From positions 62,001 to 126,000 of the forward strand of contig JAFLRY010000001.1 in assembly GCA_022511205.1 (NCBI GenBank): a DNA stretch of 64,000 bases. The letters run 5' to 3'. Below are positions 9,163 through 18,100 of this stretch, in pieces. This DNA comes from Eubacterium sp. (lineage in GTDB: Bacteria > Bacillota > Clostridia > Oscillospirales > Acutalibacteraceae). Both the position numbers and the translations under genes were made by a program. How positions within the stretch are numbered: the stretch's first letter is position 1; the number at the start of each line of letters is the position of its first letter. The notes below the pieces were generated by a model. The model was given only the letters and a program-made list of their open reading frames with translations, was not told the origin of the DNA and did not search any database.

Positions 9163-9551
9163 TTGTTTCTGATATAGCTTCCGAGAATGCCGTTTATAAA
9201 CTGATAATCGTCCTGCCCCGAATACTTTTTCGCAAGCTCGACCGCCTCGTTAACGGCAACTCCCGCAGGCACGCCGTCGGAATAAATCATCTCATAAAGC
9301 GCAAGGCGAAGAATAGAGAGGTTGATCTTCGGTATCCTGTTTATTCTTCTCGAAGTAGAATACTTTGCGATGATCTCGTCAAGCTCGTCCCTGTGCAAAA
9401 GGGTGCTTTCAAAGGCTTCCTTTCCGTATTCGGACAGGGGCGCAACGTTTTCGGAATAGATATTCTCTATTTCCTCAGCAGGCATGTCCTTAAAAAATTC
9501 CTTTTCAAAGAGCAGAATAAGCGCCTGCTCTCTCATTTCACTTCTGTTCAT
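9159..9551 (-). CDS. nusB: Transcription antitermination factor NusB
   Basis: A 130-residue all-helical protein starting MNRSEMREQALILLF, with the C-terminal family signature around VAVNEAVELAKKYSG and a terminal FINGILG helix. NusB with NusE binds boxA RNA in rRNA transcription antitermination. A GGAGG Shine-Dalgarno lies about 5 bases upstream of the ATG. A terminator-like hairpin separates it from Asp23. Confidence 0.94.
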   Translation of the reverse strand: MNRSEMREQALILLFEKEFFKDMPAEEIENIYSENVAPLSEYGKEAFESTLLHRDELDEIIAKYSTSRRINRIPKINLSILRLALYEMIYSDGVPAGVAVNEAVELAKKYSGQDDYQFINGILGSYIRNK

Positions 9552-9560
9552 ATGTCCTCC

Positions 9561-9597
9561 AAAAAAACACGGCTGAAAATAATTATACTTTCAGCCG
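9561..9597 (-). terminator. Terminator-like hairpin between Asp23 and nusB
   Basis: On the minus strand CGGCTGAAA pairs with TTTCAGCCG around a ten-base loop and is followed within two bases by seven T residues, ending at the nusB Shine-Dalgarno. It has the form of an intrinsic terminator inside what otherwise looks like one operon, so it may attenuate nusB and downstream expression relative to Asp23. Confidence 0.65.
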
Positions 9598-9608
9598 AAT
9601 TTTCATAA

Positions 9609-10007
9609 TCACTCTTCACTTTCAGTAGGTACTACAGACGAAGGCGTGCTTTCCTTTTTGTCCTCAAGAGACGCGACGATGACGTTTACCTTTGAAACGT
9701 ACTTGCCCGTCATATTCTGTATCGCCTCTTTAACGACTCTCTGCACTTCCTCGGCAACAGGCTGAATTTTCTCTCCGCTTGAAATATTGATGTAAATGCT
9801 GATATCAATATTGTCGCCGTCCTGAACGATCCTTACGGGACTCATTACTCTGAGGCTTCCCTTTTTAATTGTTGACACGACGTCCGCAGGTCTGTTGGAA
9901 AATCCCGTAACACCGTCAACGTCCTTCGCGGCATTGGTGGCTATCGCGGAGACTGCCTCTTCCGAAATAATAAGATCACCCTTGGCGCTGTATTTTGAAA
10001 TCTCCAT
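9609..10007 (-). CDS. Asp23/Gls24 family envelope stress protein
   Basis: A 132-residue Asp23 (DUF322) protein. The start MEISKYSAKGDLIISEEAVSAIA, the VDGVTGF turn and the ISSGEKIQPVAEEVQ strand-helix unit are typical. Members are linked to cell-envelope stress or membrane anchoring; in clostridia one copy commonly precedes nusB, as here. The last ~15 residues are Ser/Glu-rich and disordered. The Shine-Dalgarno is AAGGAGG upstream of the ATG. Confidence 0.88.
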   Translation of the reverse strand: MEISKYSAKGDLIISEEAVSAIATNAAKDVDGVTGFSNRPADVVSTIKKGSLRVMSPVRIVQDGDNIDISIYINISSGEKIQPVAEEVQRVVKEAIQNMTGKYVSKVNVIVASLEDKKESTPSSVVPTESEE

Positions 10008-10034
10008 ATTATATTGCCTCCTTGCTCGGTATCA

Positions 10035-10207
10035 CGGCATTATTATATGCCGTATTAGCGCTGAAAACACATCGGCTATAGAATTGCCGCCGTTTTTCAT
10101 TACTTTTAAAATAGTATAACATAGTAACGAGGCGGTGGTACGTCGCCGAAGTGCTATGTTACAATGTTCTCCGAAGCAGTCCAAATCTTGATTTGGTTCC
10201 TGCTTCG
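10035..10207 (-). promoter_or_regulatory. Structured 5' leader of the Asp23-nusB operon
   Basis: Reading minus, the predicted start near 10208 is followed at once by a hairpin (CGAAGCAG then CCAAATC-like arms, 10172-10207, loop of two bases), then by a second (TAACATAG/CTATGTTA outer arms, 10117-10161, with an inner GGCG/CGCC pair), then a short palindrome CGGCAT/ATGCCG (10035-10052) before the Asp23 Shine-Dalgarno. The leader is about 200 nt. It does not match a riboswitch class that I recognise. A small inverted-repeat insertion is the main alternative. Confidence 0.5.
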
Positions 10208-10214
10208 TGAGGTT

Positions 10215-10243
10215 ATTATAACATAAAAGGCAAAAATATACAA
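10215..10243 (-). promoter_or_regulatory. Sigma-A-type promoter for the Asp23-nusB operon
   Basis: Minus strand TTGTAT, a 17-base spacer and TATAAT lie just after the spoIIIAH stop codon. This separates the vegetatively needed Asp23/nusB/xse/isp block from the sporulation operon upstream. Confidence 0.7.
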
Positions 10244-10246
10244 GGA

Positions 10247-10867
10247 TTAATTTGACTGTATTATCGTAACGTTTTCAAAGCTGCACTGAAGCTGCTGCAT
10301 TGATATTTCTTTTATCTGCAATATCAGCTCGTCTGTGAGCTCTTCCGTATCAATTATAACGTCCACCCTCGTGCCTTCCTCATTGATAACGGCAAGGCAG
10401 TTGTTAACACCCTTTGCCTGCACGAGTGTTTCGATTTTGTTTTCGATCTCCATATTTGCCGTAAGTCTTGCTACGCCCTGGGAAGCCGCTAAGCGGGATT
10501 CCTCGCTTTCGTCAGTTCCCGCAATAACCATCTGAAGCTGTTCAAGGGCTTCGTCACGGGTAGTCTGTCTATCAACCCTCGCGGCGGAGAAGTAATCGCT
10601 CTCACCCTTTGTGGTAATTTCAGTCGGCGCGTCAACGTAGGTTGCTTCGCCGAGGGTTTTATCACTGCTTACTATCGTATTTATCTTTGAGGATATATCG
10701 CTGTTTTGCCAATACCAGTTTCCGCCGAGACCTATTGCCAGCAACAAAACGAATACGGAAAGAGCCGTTTTCGTCCTTTTATCCTTTTTCTTTTTAAGCT
10801 CGTCTTCAGTCATAATGCCCTTAACTTTTGCCTTTGAGTTTGCTTTTACTGTATTCTTTTCTTCCAT
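10247..10867 (-). CDS. spoIIIAH: Stage III sporulation protein AH
   Basis: A 206-residue bitopic protein with a Lys-rich cytoplasmic N-terminus, one membrane segment near residues 34-50 (ALSVFVLLLAIGLGG) and an extracytoplasmic domain related to YscJ/FliF ring proteins. SpoIIIAH in the mother-cell membrane binds SpoIIQ from the forespore to form the feeding-tube channel. It ends the eight-gene spoIIIA operon. SpoIIQ is not in this window. Confidence 0.9.
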   Translation of the reverse strand: MEEKNTVKANSKAKVKGIMTEDELKKKKDKRTKTALSVFVLLLAIGLGGNWYWQNSDISSKINTIVSSDKTLGEATYVDAPTEITTKGESDYFSAARVDRQTTRDEALEQLQMVIAGTDESEESRLAASQGVARLTANMEIENKIETLVQAKGVNNCLAVINEEGTRVDVIIDTEELTDELILQIKEISMQQLQCSFENVTIIQSN

Positions 10868-10908
10868 AACGTTTTCATACCTTTCCGACTGTAATTGTTT
10901 TGTTTTAC

Positions 10909-11445
10909 CTAATAATCCGCACTTATTTTTGAAACAGAAATCCTGTTTGATGAAATATTAAACAGCGATGAAACGCATTGTATTATTTTTTCTTTAACAA
11001 CAATATTATCACCGCCGCTGCAAACCACGGCTACACCCTCGATCTGCGGGAAAATTTCCTTCAGCAATATGGGGCTGTCGCCGTTTTCTCCGTCATAAAT
11101 AACATATTCATCATTTTGAGAATAAGAACTCTCTGTCTGATTATTTTGCGTATTTTTTGCGAAAACGCTTTCCGTTGTATTCTTAAGCGTTATCATAACC
11201 TTGCATTTTCCTACTCCGTCTATGCTGGATATAAGATCGGTCAGCTTATCGTCAAGCTCGTTAACGTAATCGGAATAGCTTATAGAGGTAACCTCTGTTT
11301 CAGGCTTTTTCTTATCCGTTGTGAAGCTGATCTCCGAAAGCAAGATCATTAATATTCCCACGATCCCGGCAACGAACAGAAGCTTTGTTTTATTCTGCTT
11401 TGATTGAAGAAAGCCTTTGAATTTCTCTTTTATTTCACTCGCCAA
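10909..11445 (-). CDS. spoIIIAG: Stage III sporulation protein AG
   Basis: A 178-residue protein with a transmembrane helix near residues 22-40 (LLFVAGIVGILMILLSEI) and an extracytoplasmic ring-building domain containing VGKCKVMITL and IEGVAVVCSGGDN. SpoIIIAG forms a large ring in the mother cell-forespore channel. The start overlaps spoIIIAF by 11 bases. Confidence 0.9.
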   Translation of the reverse strand: MASEIKEKFKGFLQSKQNKTKLLFVAGIVGILMILLSEISFTTDKKKPETEVTSISYSDYVNELDDKLTDLISSIDGVGKCKVMITLKNTTESVFAKNTQNNQTESSYSQNDEYVIYDGENGDSPILLKEIFPQIEGVAVVCSGGDNIVVKEKIIQCVSSLFNISSNRISVSKISADY

Positions 11446-11875
11446 TATGCTTCACTTCCGCCACAACTCCCAATTCTTTAAACACTATGTCCTTTACTTC
11501 TTCCACTGAATAGCTGTCCGCAACCGATATTTTGACCGAGTTGATCGTCAGCTCGTCTCCGTTTTGTGATACGATTGCGCTCACGATTGAATTATAGACC
11601 TTATTTTCATCTAAAACTGTCTCCACGGCGTTTTCTATCTGCACCTTGGCGGCATCCTCCACAACATTCGTATATTCGCTTCCGAAATCGAAATCAAGCT
11701 TAAAATCTGCTATATTGAAATCCGAAAGAGGATAAAGAAAAGACAGAAAAATAAAGGTTGAAATTATCACCTTGTAAAACTTTCCCATAGTTCCCTTGGG
11801 GGCAAGAATGGATAGTATCACCGATATTATCAGCGTTATGCAAATGCAAAACGTCCAGGTCTTTATGTAGTCCAT
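11435..11875 (-). CDS. spoIIIAF: Stage III sporulation protein AF
   Basis: A 146-residue protein with two N-terminal membrane helices (WTFCICITLIISVILSI and a second around residues 35-52) followed by a small soluble domain, as in the SpoIIIAF family. Its role in the channel complex is structural. It starts one base after spoIIIAE. Confidence 0.88.
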   Translation of the reverse strand: MDYIKTWTFCICITLIISVILSILAPKGTMGKFYKVIISTFIFLSFLYPLSDFNIADFKLDFDFGSEYTNVVEDAAKVQIENAVETVLDENKVYNSIVSAIVSQNGDELTINSVKISVADSYSVEEVKDIVFKELGVVAEVKHIGE

Positions 11876-13006
11876 CTATACACTTCCCTTCGCCGCAATG
11901 AGAATTCCTATGGAGATAACGGTGGTTACAGCCGAAAGTATCAGTATGACCTCCATGATCATCATCGCGTCGCAAAAGCCCTTGATAACGAGCGTAACGG
12001 AATCGTCACCGAACACCTCAGAAATGATGTTCGAAAGGCTCAGGAAAAACCTCCAGAGCGCCACCTCGATTATGGCAGGCAAAAATACGAGTACCACGGC
12101 GATTATGCCGACTACGCCAACGCTTGAGCGTATCAGCGACGAATAGGACTGAATTGAAAGCAGCCCCTCGCTGATGGAGCCGCCGATAACGGGAACAACC
12201 GAATTTATGGCAAAGCGTATTGAACGGATACCCAGCATATCTGCCCTTGCCGCCACGGCGGTTTTTATGGATAAAACGGATACGAAGGCGGCGGCGCAAA
12301 GAGATATACCGGTTGTAATATATTTCTTCATAAAGCCCAGTACGGATTTCAAATTCAGCTCGCTTCTCAATCCCGAACATATGCTTACTGCGAGAAAGCA
12401 GTTTGAAAGCGGCACGAAAACGTTTTTAGAAATAAAGTTTAACGCCTGCGCCATTGAAAGAAGCAAGGTATTCGTTGAAAACGCTGCAAGCGTGTTCCCG
12501 GATGTTGCCACGATAACGCAAAAGGTCGGAACAAAAGCATAGATGAAATCGGCGCAGACTGAAATCGAGGTGCAGGAAAGACTGATGGTATTTTTCATTT
12601 TCACCGCAAGCAACGCGGCTATTATCAGGGCGCTCACCGTTGAAAACATCGAGCCCATTTCGCTGTCCTCAAGGGTGGACTTCATATTCTTGAAAAATGA
12701 CGAAAGTATTATAAATACGAGGATCATTATGCAGGATTGAAGCGGCGTTTGGGCTGAAGCTTTCAGCATATCTTTTAAAGAAGCAATGAAATCAGTCAGC
12801 GAAAAATTCACTATGGTATTATAGTCAAAATCAGTCAGCCCGAGGTCCTCAAGGAGATCGTAAGTATCACTGTCAAGCTCATCGAAAAAGGAAAGATCGT
12901 AGCTTTTTAGATACTCGGCGTAGTCGTCCTCTTCAGCGCAGAAAGCCGTCAGCGGACAGGAAAGAAGCAATATTAAAACGAAAAATCCAATTACAAATCT
13001 TTTCAT
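11876..13006 (-). CDS. spoIIIAE: Stage III sporulation protein AE
   Basis: A 376-residue polytopic membrane protein with an N-terminal signal sequence (FVIGFFVLILLLSCPLTAFC) and multiple hydrophobic helices. The order AE-AF-AG-AH and the length identify it as SpoIIIAE, a core membrane part of the engulfment-stage transport complex. It overlaps spoIIIAD by 4 bases. Confidence 0.9.
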   Translation of the reverse strand: MKRFVIGFFVLILLLSCPLTAFCAEEDDYAEYLKSYDLSFFDELDSDTYDLLEDLGLTDFDYNTIVNFSLTDFIASLKDMLKASAQTPLQSCIMILVFIILSSFFKNMKSTLEDSEMGSMFSTVSALIIAALLAVKMKNTISLSCTSISVCADFIYAFVPTFCVIVATSGNTLAAFSTNTLLLSMAQALNFISKNVFVPLSNCFLAVSICSGLRSELNLKSVLGFMKKYITTGISLCAAAFVSVLSIKTAVAARADMLGIRSIRFAINSVVPVIGGSISEGLLSIQSYSSLIRSSVGVVGIIAVVLVFLPAIIEVALWRFFLSLSNIISEVFGDDSVTLVIKGFCDAMMIMEVILILSAVTTVISIGILIAAKGSV

Positions 13007-13383
13007 TGCAGAAGTCCCGAAATAATGCCCACCACCGATTCAAACAGCGGCAGTACCATTGATATTACTATTATTTTCGCGGCGGTTTCCGTCTGCCCCG
13101 CAAGGGCGTTTTCGCCGCTGTCCCGGCAAAGGTCTGAGATAAACTGCGTTATGAGTACAATTCCCAAAACCTTCAGCATAAGCTTTATGTATCCGGCGGC
13201 TGATTCAACGCCTGAGGATATTTCCCTGATCGAGGAAAAAACATCCGAAATACCCGTAATAATGCGAAAAAATATAAGCGCCGCCGCGGCAAGCATTATT
13301 ACGAGAGAAGCCGTTTTGTTGTGATCCTTAATAAATACGGCGAGTATCAGCGCTGAAAGAGAAATGCCAATTACCGCCGTCAT
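13003..13383 (-). CDS. spoIIIAD: Stage III sporulation protein AD
   Basis: A 126-residue membrane protein with about four hydrophobic segments, a GIVLITQFISDLCRDSGENALAG-type loop and the C-terminal GIISGLL helix found in SpoIIIAD. It overlaps spoIIIAC by 4 bases and spoIIIAE by 4 bases, so the set is probably translated together. Confidence 0.9.
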   Translation of the reverse strand: MTAVIGISLSALILAVFIKDHNKTASLVIMLAAAALIFFRIITGISDVFSSIREISSGVESAAGYIKLMLKVLGIVLITQFISDLCRDSGENALAGQTETAAKIIVISMVLPLFESVVGIISGLLQ

Positions 13384-13574
13384 AGGTTAAAAAGCGATTT
13401 AACGGTTGAAAACAGGTCGCTTATTTCGGGAATGAGCATCATCAAAACCACTATTACTCCCGCAAGAGTGGTAAGCATTGCCTGATCCTCTCTGCCGCTT
13501 CGCATCAGCACCGTATTCAATACCGAAACGATTATACCTATCGCCGCTATTTTAAAAATCAGATTTACGTCCAT
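13380..13574 (-). CDS. spoIIIAC: Stage III sporulation protein AC
   Basis: A 64-residue protein with two membrane helices and the family pattern MDVNLIFKIAAIGIIV followed by a short polar hairpin around SGREDQAML. It is the small partner of SpoIIIAD in the channel complex. Confidence 0.9.
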   Translation of the reverse strand: MDVNLIFKIAAIGIIVSVLNTVLMRSGREDQAMLTTLAGVIVVLMMLIPEISDLFSTVKSLFNL

Positions 13575-13627
13575 TTATCCTCCTATATTCAGGCTTGAGT
13601 TCAACGCGCTCAACCTGTACCGAAATA

Positions 13628-14089
13628 TCATATCAAAACGAGTGTTATGGCAAAGCCGCCGAATATGCCGAACATCACGTAAAGCTTTGCGTGGCTTTTA
13701 TAATACTCGTCATATCGCTTTCTGCTTTGGTTCATATTCTGCCTGAAGGCTTCCAGCAAATTGAGCATTGAGGAAGTATCCGTTTTGCCGATATTATCAA
13801 AAAGAAAATTGATCTTTTCGTTATCCTCACCGTCAAGCTCCGTTCTGATATTTACGTTTTCAAAATCTATACTTTTTAGGAAATCGAGATGCGAAAGCGT
13901 TGGCTCGCTACTCAGCCGATCAACGATCCTCCCCGATTCTCTTGCGGAGAATTCCAGCTCCACCGCCATAAGATCGCACATTTCAATAAGCTCTTTTGAT
14001 ATCAGGCATTTTCGCTTCAGCTTATAAGCGCAGCTAACACCCGCCGCCGCCCAGCATAAGTTCAGAAGAATAATTCCTAAAAATTTCAC
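13628..14089 (-). CDS. spoIIIAB: Stage III sporulation protein AB
   Basis: A 153-residue protein with an N-terminal membrane helix (FLGIILLNLCWAAAGVSCAY), a cytoplasmic helical domain that resembles GspF-type secretion proteins in the family literature, and a C-terminal membrane helix (LYVMFGIFGGFAITLVLI). The start lies inside spoIIIAA, giving a 56-base overlap in a different frame, which is longer than the other overlaps in the operon. Moving the start inward would delete the N-terminal helix, so I keep it. Confidence 0.88.
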   Translation of the reverse strand: MKFLGIILLNLCWAAAGVSCAYKLKRKCLISKELIEMCDLMAVELEFSARESGRIVDRLSSEPTLSHLDFLKSIDFENVNIRTELDGEDNEKINFLFDNIGKTDTSSMLNLLEAFRQNMNQSRKRYDEYYKSHAKLYVMFGIFGGFAITLVLI

Positions 14090-15014
14090 TTCTCAATTCA
14101 CTTACTTCCATTATCTCAAAATCATTCGTGTAATCATTCAGCATAACGATATATTCAAATTCGTTTTTCGCGATCAGCTCTCTGATTATCGCTTTTTCGG
14201 AAAGGTCTTTGATATTTGCGGCATGAACGGATACCGCAAATTTTACGCCCGAATTGAAGCCGTCCGCCATAGCGGATACCTCTGCGGAGCTTGAAATCTC
14301 ATCACAAACGATAATATCCGGCGAAAGCGTTCGTATCGCCATTTCAATGCCAACGCTTTTCGGAAAACCCGTTAAAACGTCCGTATTCAGCCCGATATCG
14401 GCATTGATCTCCGCCGCGCCCTTATAGGCGATCTCGTTTCGCTCATCTACTATTACTACCTTTCGGTAGCGGTTATTAAAGCCGCTTGAAAGAAGCCTCG
14501 CGAGATCCCTTAAAAATGTGGTTTTTCCTCCCGCCGGAGGCGACGCGACTATAATGCTCGGAAAGCTGTTTACATAAAGCATATTGAGTATCTGCCTTGA
14601 GCAGTCCTTGATCTCATTGGCGATTCGTATGTTCAGCGAGCTTATGTCCTTGACTGAGGCGATCTCTTTATCCTTTATGACAGCCGTTGAGGTAATGCCT
14701 ATTCTGTTTCCGCCCTGCGCCGTCGTAAACCCCTTAATGAGATTATCCATAACGGAATGAACGGAATAATTGCTGAGCCTTCGGAATATAAGATCAAACT
14801 CTTCATCGTCCACCGTATAAGCAAGCTCAGAATAATGGTTAAGGAGCTTGCCCCTGCCTGTAATAAAAAGGCAGCTTTTGCCAAAGACTAAAATGAGCGG
14901 CTGATTTCTTCTTATCCTTATCTCATTTAAATGCTTTAACACTTCGTTTGGAAGAGCTGAAATTGAGCCCGCCATACCGTCAGACAGGGACGGAATTATG
15001 CTTTGTAAACTCAA
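14034..15014 (-). CDS. spoIIIAA: Stage III sporulation protein AA (ATPase)
   Basis: A cytoplasmic AAA-type ATPase related to type II/IV secretion ATPases, the motor of the SpoIIIA-SpoIIQ channel. Walker A is SPPAGGKTTFLRDLA and the Walker B-like strand is SPDIIVCDEIS. I place the start at a TTG preceded by GAGGTG with 6-base spacing, giving 326 residues. The frame stays open to a TTG at 15077, but that lies upstream of a good sigma-E promoter, so the longer form is unlikely. The C-terminus (LMLGGGGC) overlaps spoIIIAB. Confidence 0.9.
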   Translation of the reverse strand: MSLQSIIPSLSDGMAGSISALPNEVLKHLNEIRIRRNQPLILVFGKSCLFITGRGKLLNHYSELAYTVDDEEFDLIFRRLSNYSVHSVMDNLIKGFTTAQGGNRIGITSTAVIKDKEIASVKDISSLNIRIANEIKDCSRQILNMLYVNSFPSIIVASPPAGGKTTFLRDLARLLSSGFNNRYRKVVIVDERNEIAYKGAAEINADIGLNTDVLTGFPKSVGIEMAIRTLSPDIIVCDEISSSAEVSAMADGFNSGVKFAVSVHAANIKDLSEKAIIRELIAKNEFEYIVMLNDYTNDFEIMEVSELRSEIFRNYSSELMLGGGGC

Positions 15015-15031
15015 ATCGGTCACCTCAATAA

Positions 15032-15060
15032 CATATATGAGTTCTTGTCCGTGAATATTA
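15032..15060 (-). promoter_or_regulatory. Candidate sigma-E promoter of spoIIIA
   Basis: On the minus strand TAATATT fits the sigma-E -35 consensus KMATATT, followed by a 14-base spacer and CATATATG (consensus CATACAHT). The predicted start is just upstream of the GAGGTG Shine-Dalgarno. Mother-cell sigma-E control of spoIIIA is established in Bacillus subtilis. Confidence 0.65.
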
Positions 15061-15085
15061 CATCTTTTGAAAATCAATAAATGCG

Positions 15086-15114
15086 TTGAACTTTTTACAA
15101 GGATATGATATTAT
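15086..15114 (+). promoter_or_regulatory. Sigma-A-type promoter for the YfhO-like gene
   Basis: TTGAAC, a 17-base spacer and TATTAT. The predicted transcription start near 15121 lies after or at the first in-frame ATG (15126), which supports translation from the second ATG at 15144. It is divergent from the spoIIIA promoter. Confidence 0.6.
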
Positions 15115-15143
15115 TTTAAAAGAATATGTTTAGGTGGTTAAAT

Positions 15144-18100
15144 ATGGATATTACAATTCGTAAAGAAAGAAGAAAATCAAATCAATTTATAAACGGAGAA
15201 GCAGTAAACTATGCAATAGCCTGCATAGCTTCCTTTACACTGCTTATCGCTGTTAAGCAGCTGCTAAAAACCTTTTTAGGGATAGATACTACAGTTGCCT
15301 GCGTTATAGGATTTATATTCGCTGAAGTGTCATTATTCCTTCATGAAAAATTCTTCGTTTTCAGAAACAACATCAGCGCCTCCCCGTTCGTACAAGCCCT
15401 GTTCATTCTGCCAAACGCGGGCGTGCATTTCGGAATATTCCTCCTTGCCAAGACCGTTTTATGTGATACCTTCGGTCTTTACGACTTTACTGCTTGGTTT
15501 ACCGCCGCAATATTTATTTTCGTGATTAACTACCCTATCGCGCGGATCCTTATATTCAACTGCCCCGAAAAACCGGACGATAAGAATGCCGGTAAAATTT
15601 ATAATTTATTTTTAAGTAACAGATTTATAGTTCTCTCAATGATCGTTTCTTTGATCTGTATGGGCTTTGCCTTTATCATTTTTAAGGTTTTCCCCTTTGG
15701 CGACACAACGGTTTTGAGAATGGACCTCTATCATCAGTACGGTCCTCTTTTCATTGAGCTTTTTGACAGGATCACGCAGGGAAAATCGTTTATCTATAGC
15801 TGGATCTCCGGCGGCGGCTCGCCGTTTATAGGAAATTATTTCAATTATCTTTCAAGCCCGTTTAATTTCCTGATCTTCCTTTTTGACAGGGATCAGATGC
15901 CCTATGCCATCTCATTTTTAGTAGCGTTTAAATGTATGCTTGCGGCAGGCGCCTTTACTCTCTACCTTAAATTCAGCCAGAAGCACCATTCCTTTGCAAG
16001 CGCTGCATTTGGTGTACTGTATTCCTTTTCCGCTTATATGCTGGCGTATTTCTGGAATATAATGTGGCTTGACGGTATGTTTATGCTTCCGCTTATAGTG
16101 CTTGGTATCGAAAGAATTATAGACAGCGGAAAATGTAAGCTCTACATTATTTCTCTTATCTATATGCTTTTCGCAAGCTATTATATTGGCTTTATGCTCT
16201 GCATTTTCTCTGTTATTTATTTCATTGCCTATTTTCTGCTTACCGCAAACGGAAGCAGGATAGACAACAGTTTCGTTTCATCAAAGCGGTTTTCAATAAA
16301 AGCACTTTTCAACAACAAATTCTTAAACCGAGGATTTCGCTTCGCTTTCGCGTCAATATTCGCGGCGGCGATATGCGCCTTTTTCCTGATTCCCGTTTAC
16401 TATATTCTCTCCGGCAGCAGCGCCACCTCCGATTCCTTCCCCGATAGCGGAAAAACGTATTTCACCATTCTTGATTTCTTCCAAAGCCACCTTGCCGGGC
16501 TTGAAACGACCATACGCTCCAGCGGAGACGACGTTTTGCCGAACGTTTATTGCGGAGTCGCAACGCTTATCCTCGTTCCTCTGTTCGCAATAAATAAGGA
16601 GATAAGGCTTCGCGAAAAATTCGTTTATATTGCGTTGTTGATCTTCCTTTTCGTTTCATTTAACACGAATTATTTAAACTTCGTCTGGCACGCGTTCCAC
16701 TTCCCCAACGATCTGCCTTACCGCTTTTCATTTATGTATTCCTTCATTTTGCTGGTAGTTGCCTTTAAGGCGCTAACCTGGCTGAAGAGTATAAGCATAA
16801 AGGAAATCGGCATAATCGCTATGCTGTGGATCGTCGGCGTGGCGCTCTCTCAGGAGCTTCCGACGAATAAGATAACCGATTTCTCGATCTACGCCACTAT
16901 AGCCTTTATCATGATTTGGACGGCATTCCTGTTTTTCGCGAAAAACAAAAACAGCGGAAAGCTCATTATCGGCGTTTTGGTCGTTGCCATAACCTTCTGC
17001 GAGGTCATTATATGTGACACACACGCCTTCAATTTTAATCAGAAGCTTACCTACTATAATGAAAACTATGATAACTACACAGAAGCCGTTGAGCATTTAA
17101 AGGAGAGCGATCAGACGTTTTACAGAACGGAGCTTTGCTATCTCAACACGCGAATGGATCCTTGCATTTACGGCTATAACGGCATAAGCGCTTTCTCTTC
17201 AATGGCTTATGAGAAATACTCCCGTCTGCAATACAGTCTCGGTATGTACGGCAACAGGATAAACAGCTACACCTACCATACGCAAACGCCGGTTTACAAC
17301 CTGATGTATTCCATAAAATACGTTATTTATAATGGCATTGATACAAGACCTTGTACAGATCTTTACACCAAGTATTACCAGGCATCGGAAGACAGCTCTG
17401 AGATCTTCAAAAACGATTATTTCCTTCCGATCGCCTACGGCGTTAACAACGCAATAGATTCTTGGGCAACGGAGGAAGGCAATCCATTCCAGCTTCAGTC
17501 CGACTTCTTCTCCCTTGCAACAGGCTTTGACGACGTATTTCTTCAGCCTGAATACGTCTCCTGCGAATACGCCGGAATAACCGGAGACGATGCCACGGGA
17601 AACGGAACGTTCTGGTTTACAAAGTATGATTCAAACTACGCAACGATCGATATCACTTTAAGAGCCGTGACCGACGGAAATCTTTACGTGTACCTTTCCT
17701 CATCTGAAATCAAAACACTCACCTATAAGATCGGTGAGGAAACGAAAACGCAGCACGTTGATACGCCCTATATTTACGATTTAGGATATTTTAACGCCGG
17801 TGACGAAGTTACCATTAATGTTGATAACGGCGCCATAGAGGGCGACAAGGGCGGATATAAGATATATGCCTATAGCATAAATAAACCCGTTTTTGAGGAA
17901 GGATATAAAAAGCTCCTTAACAATGCGCTTGATATCACCGAGTATTCAGACACGAAAATTTCGGGAACGATCAACATAGACAGAGATTGTACGCTCTACT
18001 CCTCAATTCCCTACGACGAGGGCTGGAACGTTTATATTGACGGCGAAAAGGCTGAAACCTTTATGATCGGCAACTGCCAGCTTGGAGTTGAAATATCCGC

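Noticed and set aside
10111-10124. Second promoter (TATACT) within the Asp23 leader
   Set aside because: A -10-like TATACT exists, but no acceptable -35 lies 16-18 bases upstream; it is also part of the hairpin arm.
15015-15077. Extended N-terminus of SpoIIIAA from a TTG at 15077
   Set aside because: The extension covers the sigma-E promoter and has no ribosome-binding site. A TTG with GAGGTG at 15014 fits better.
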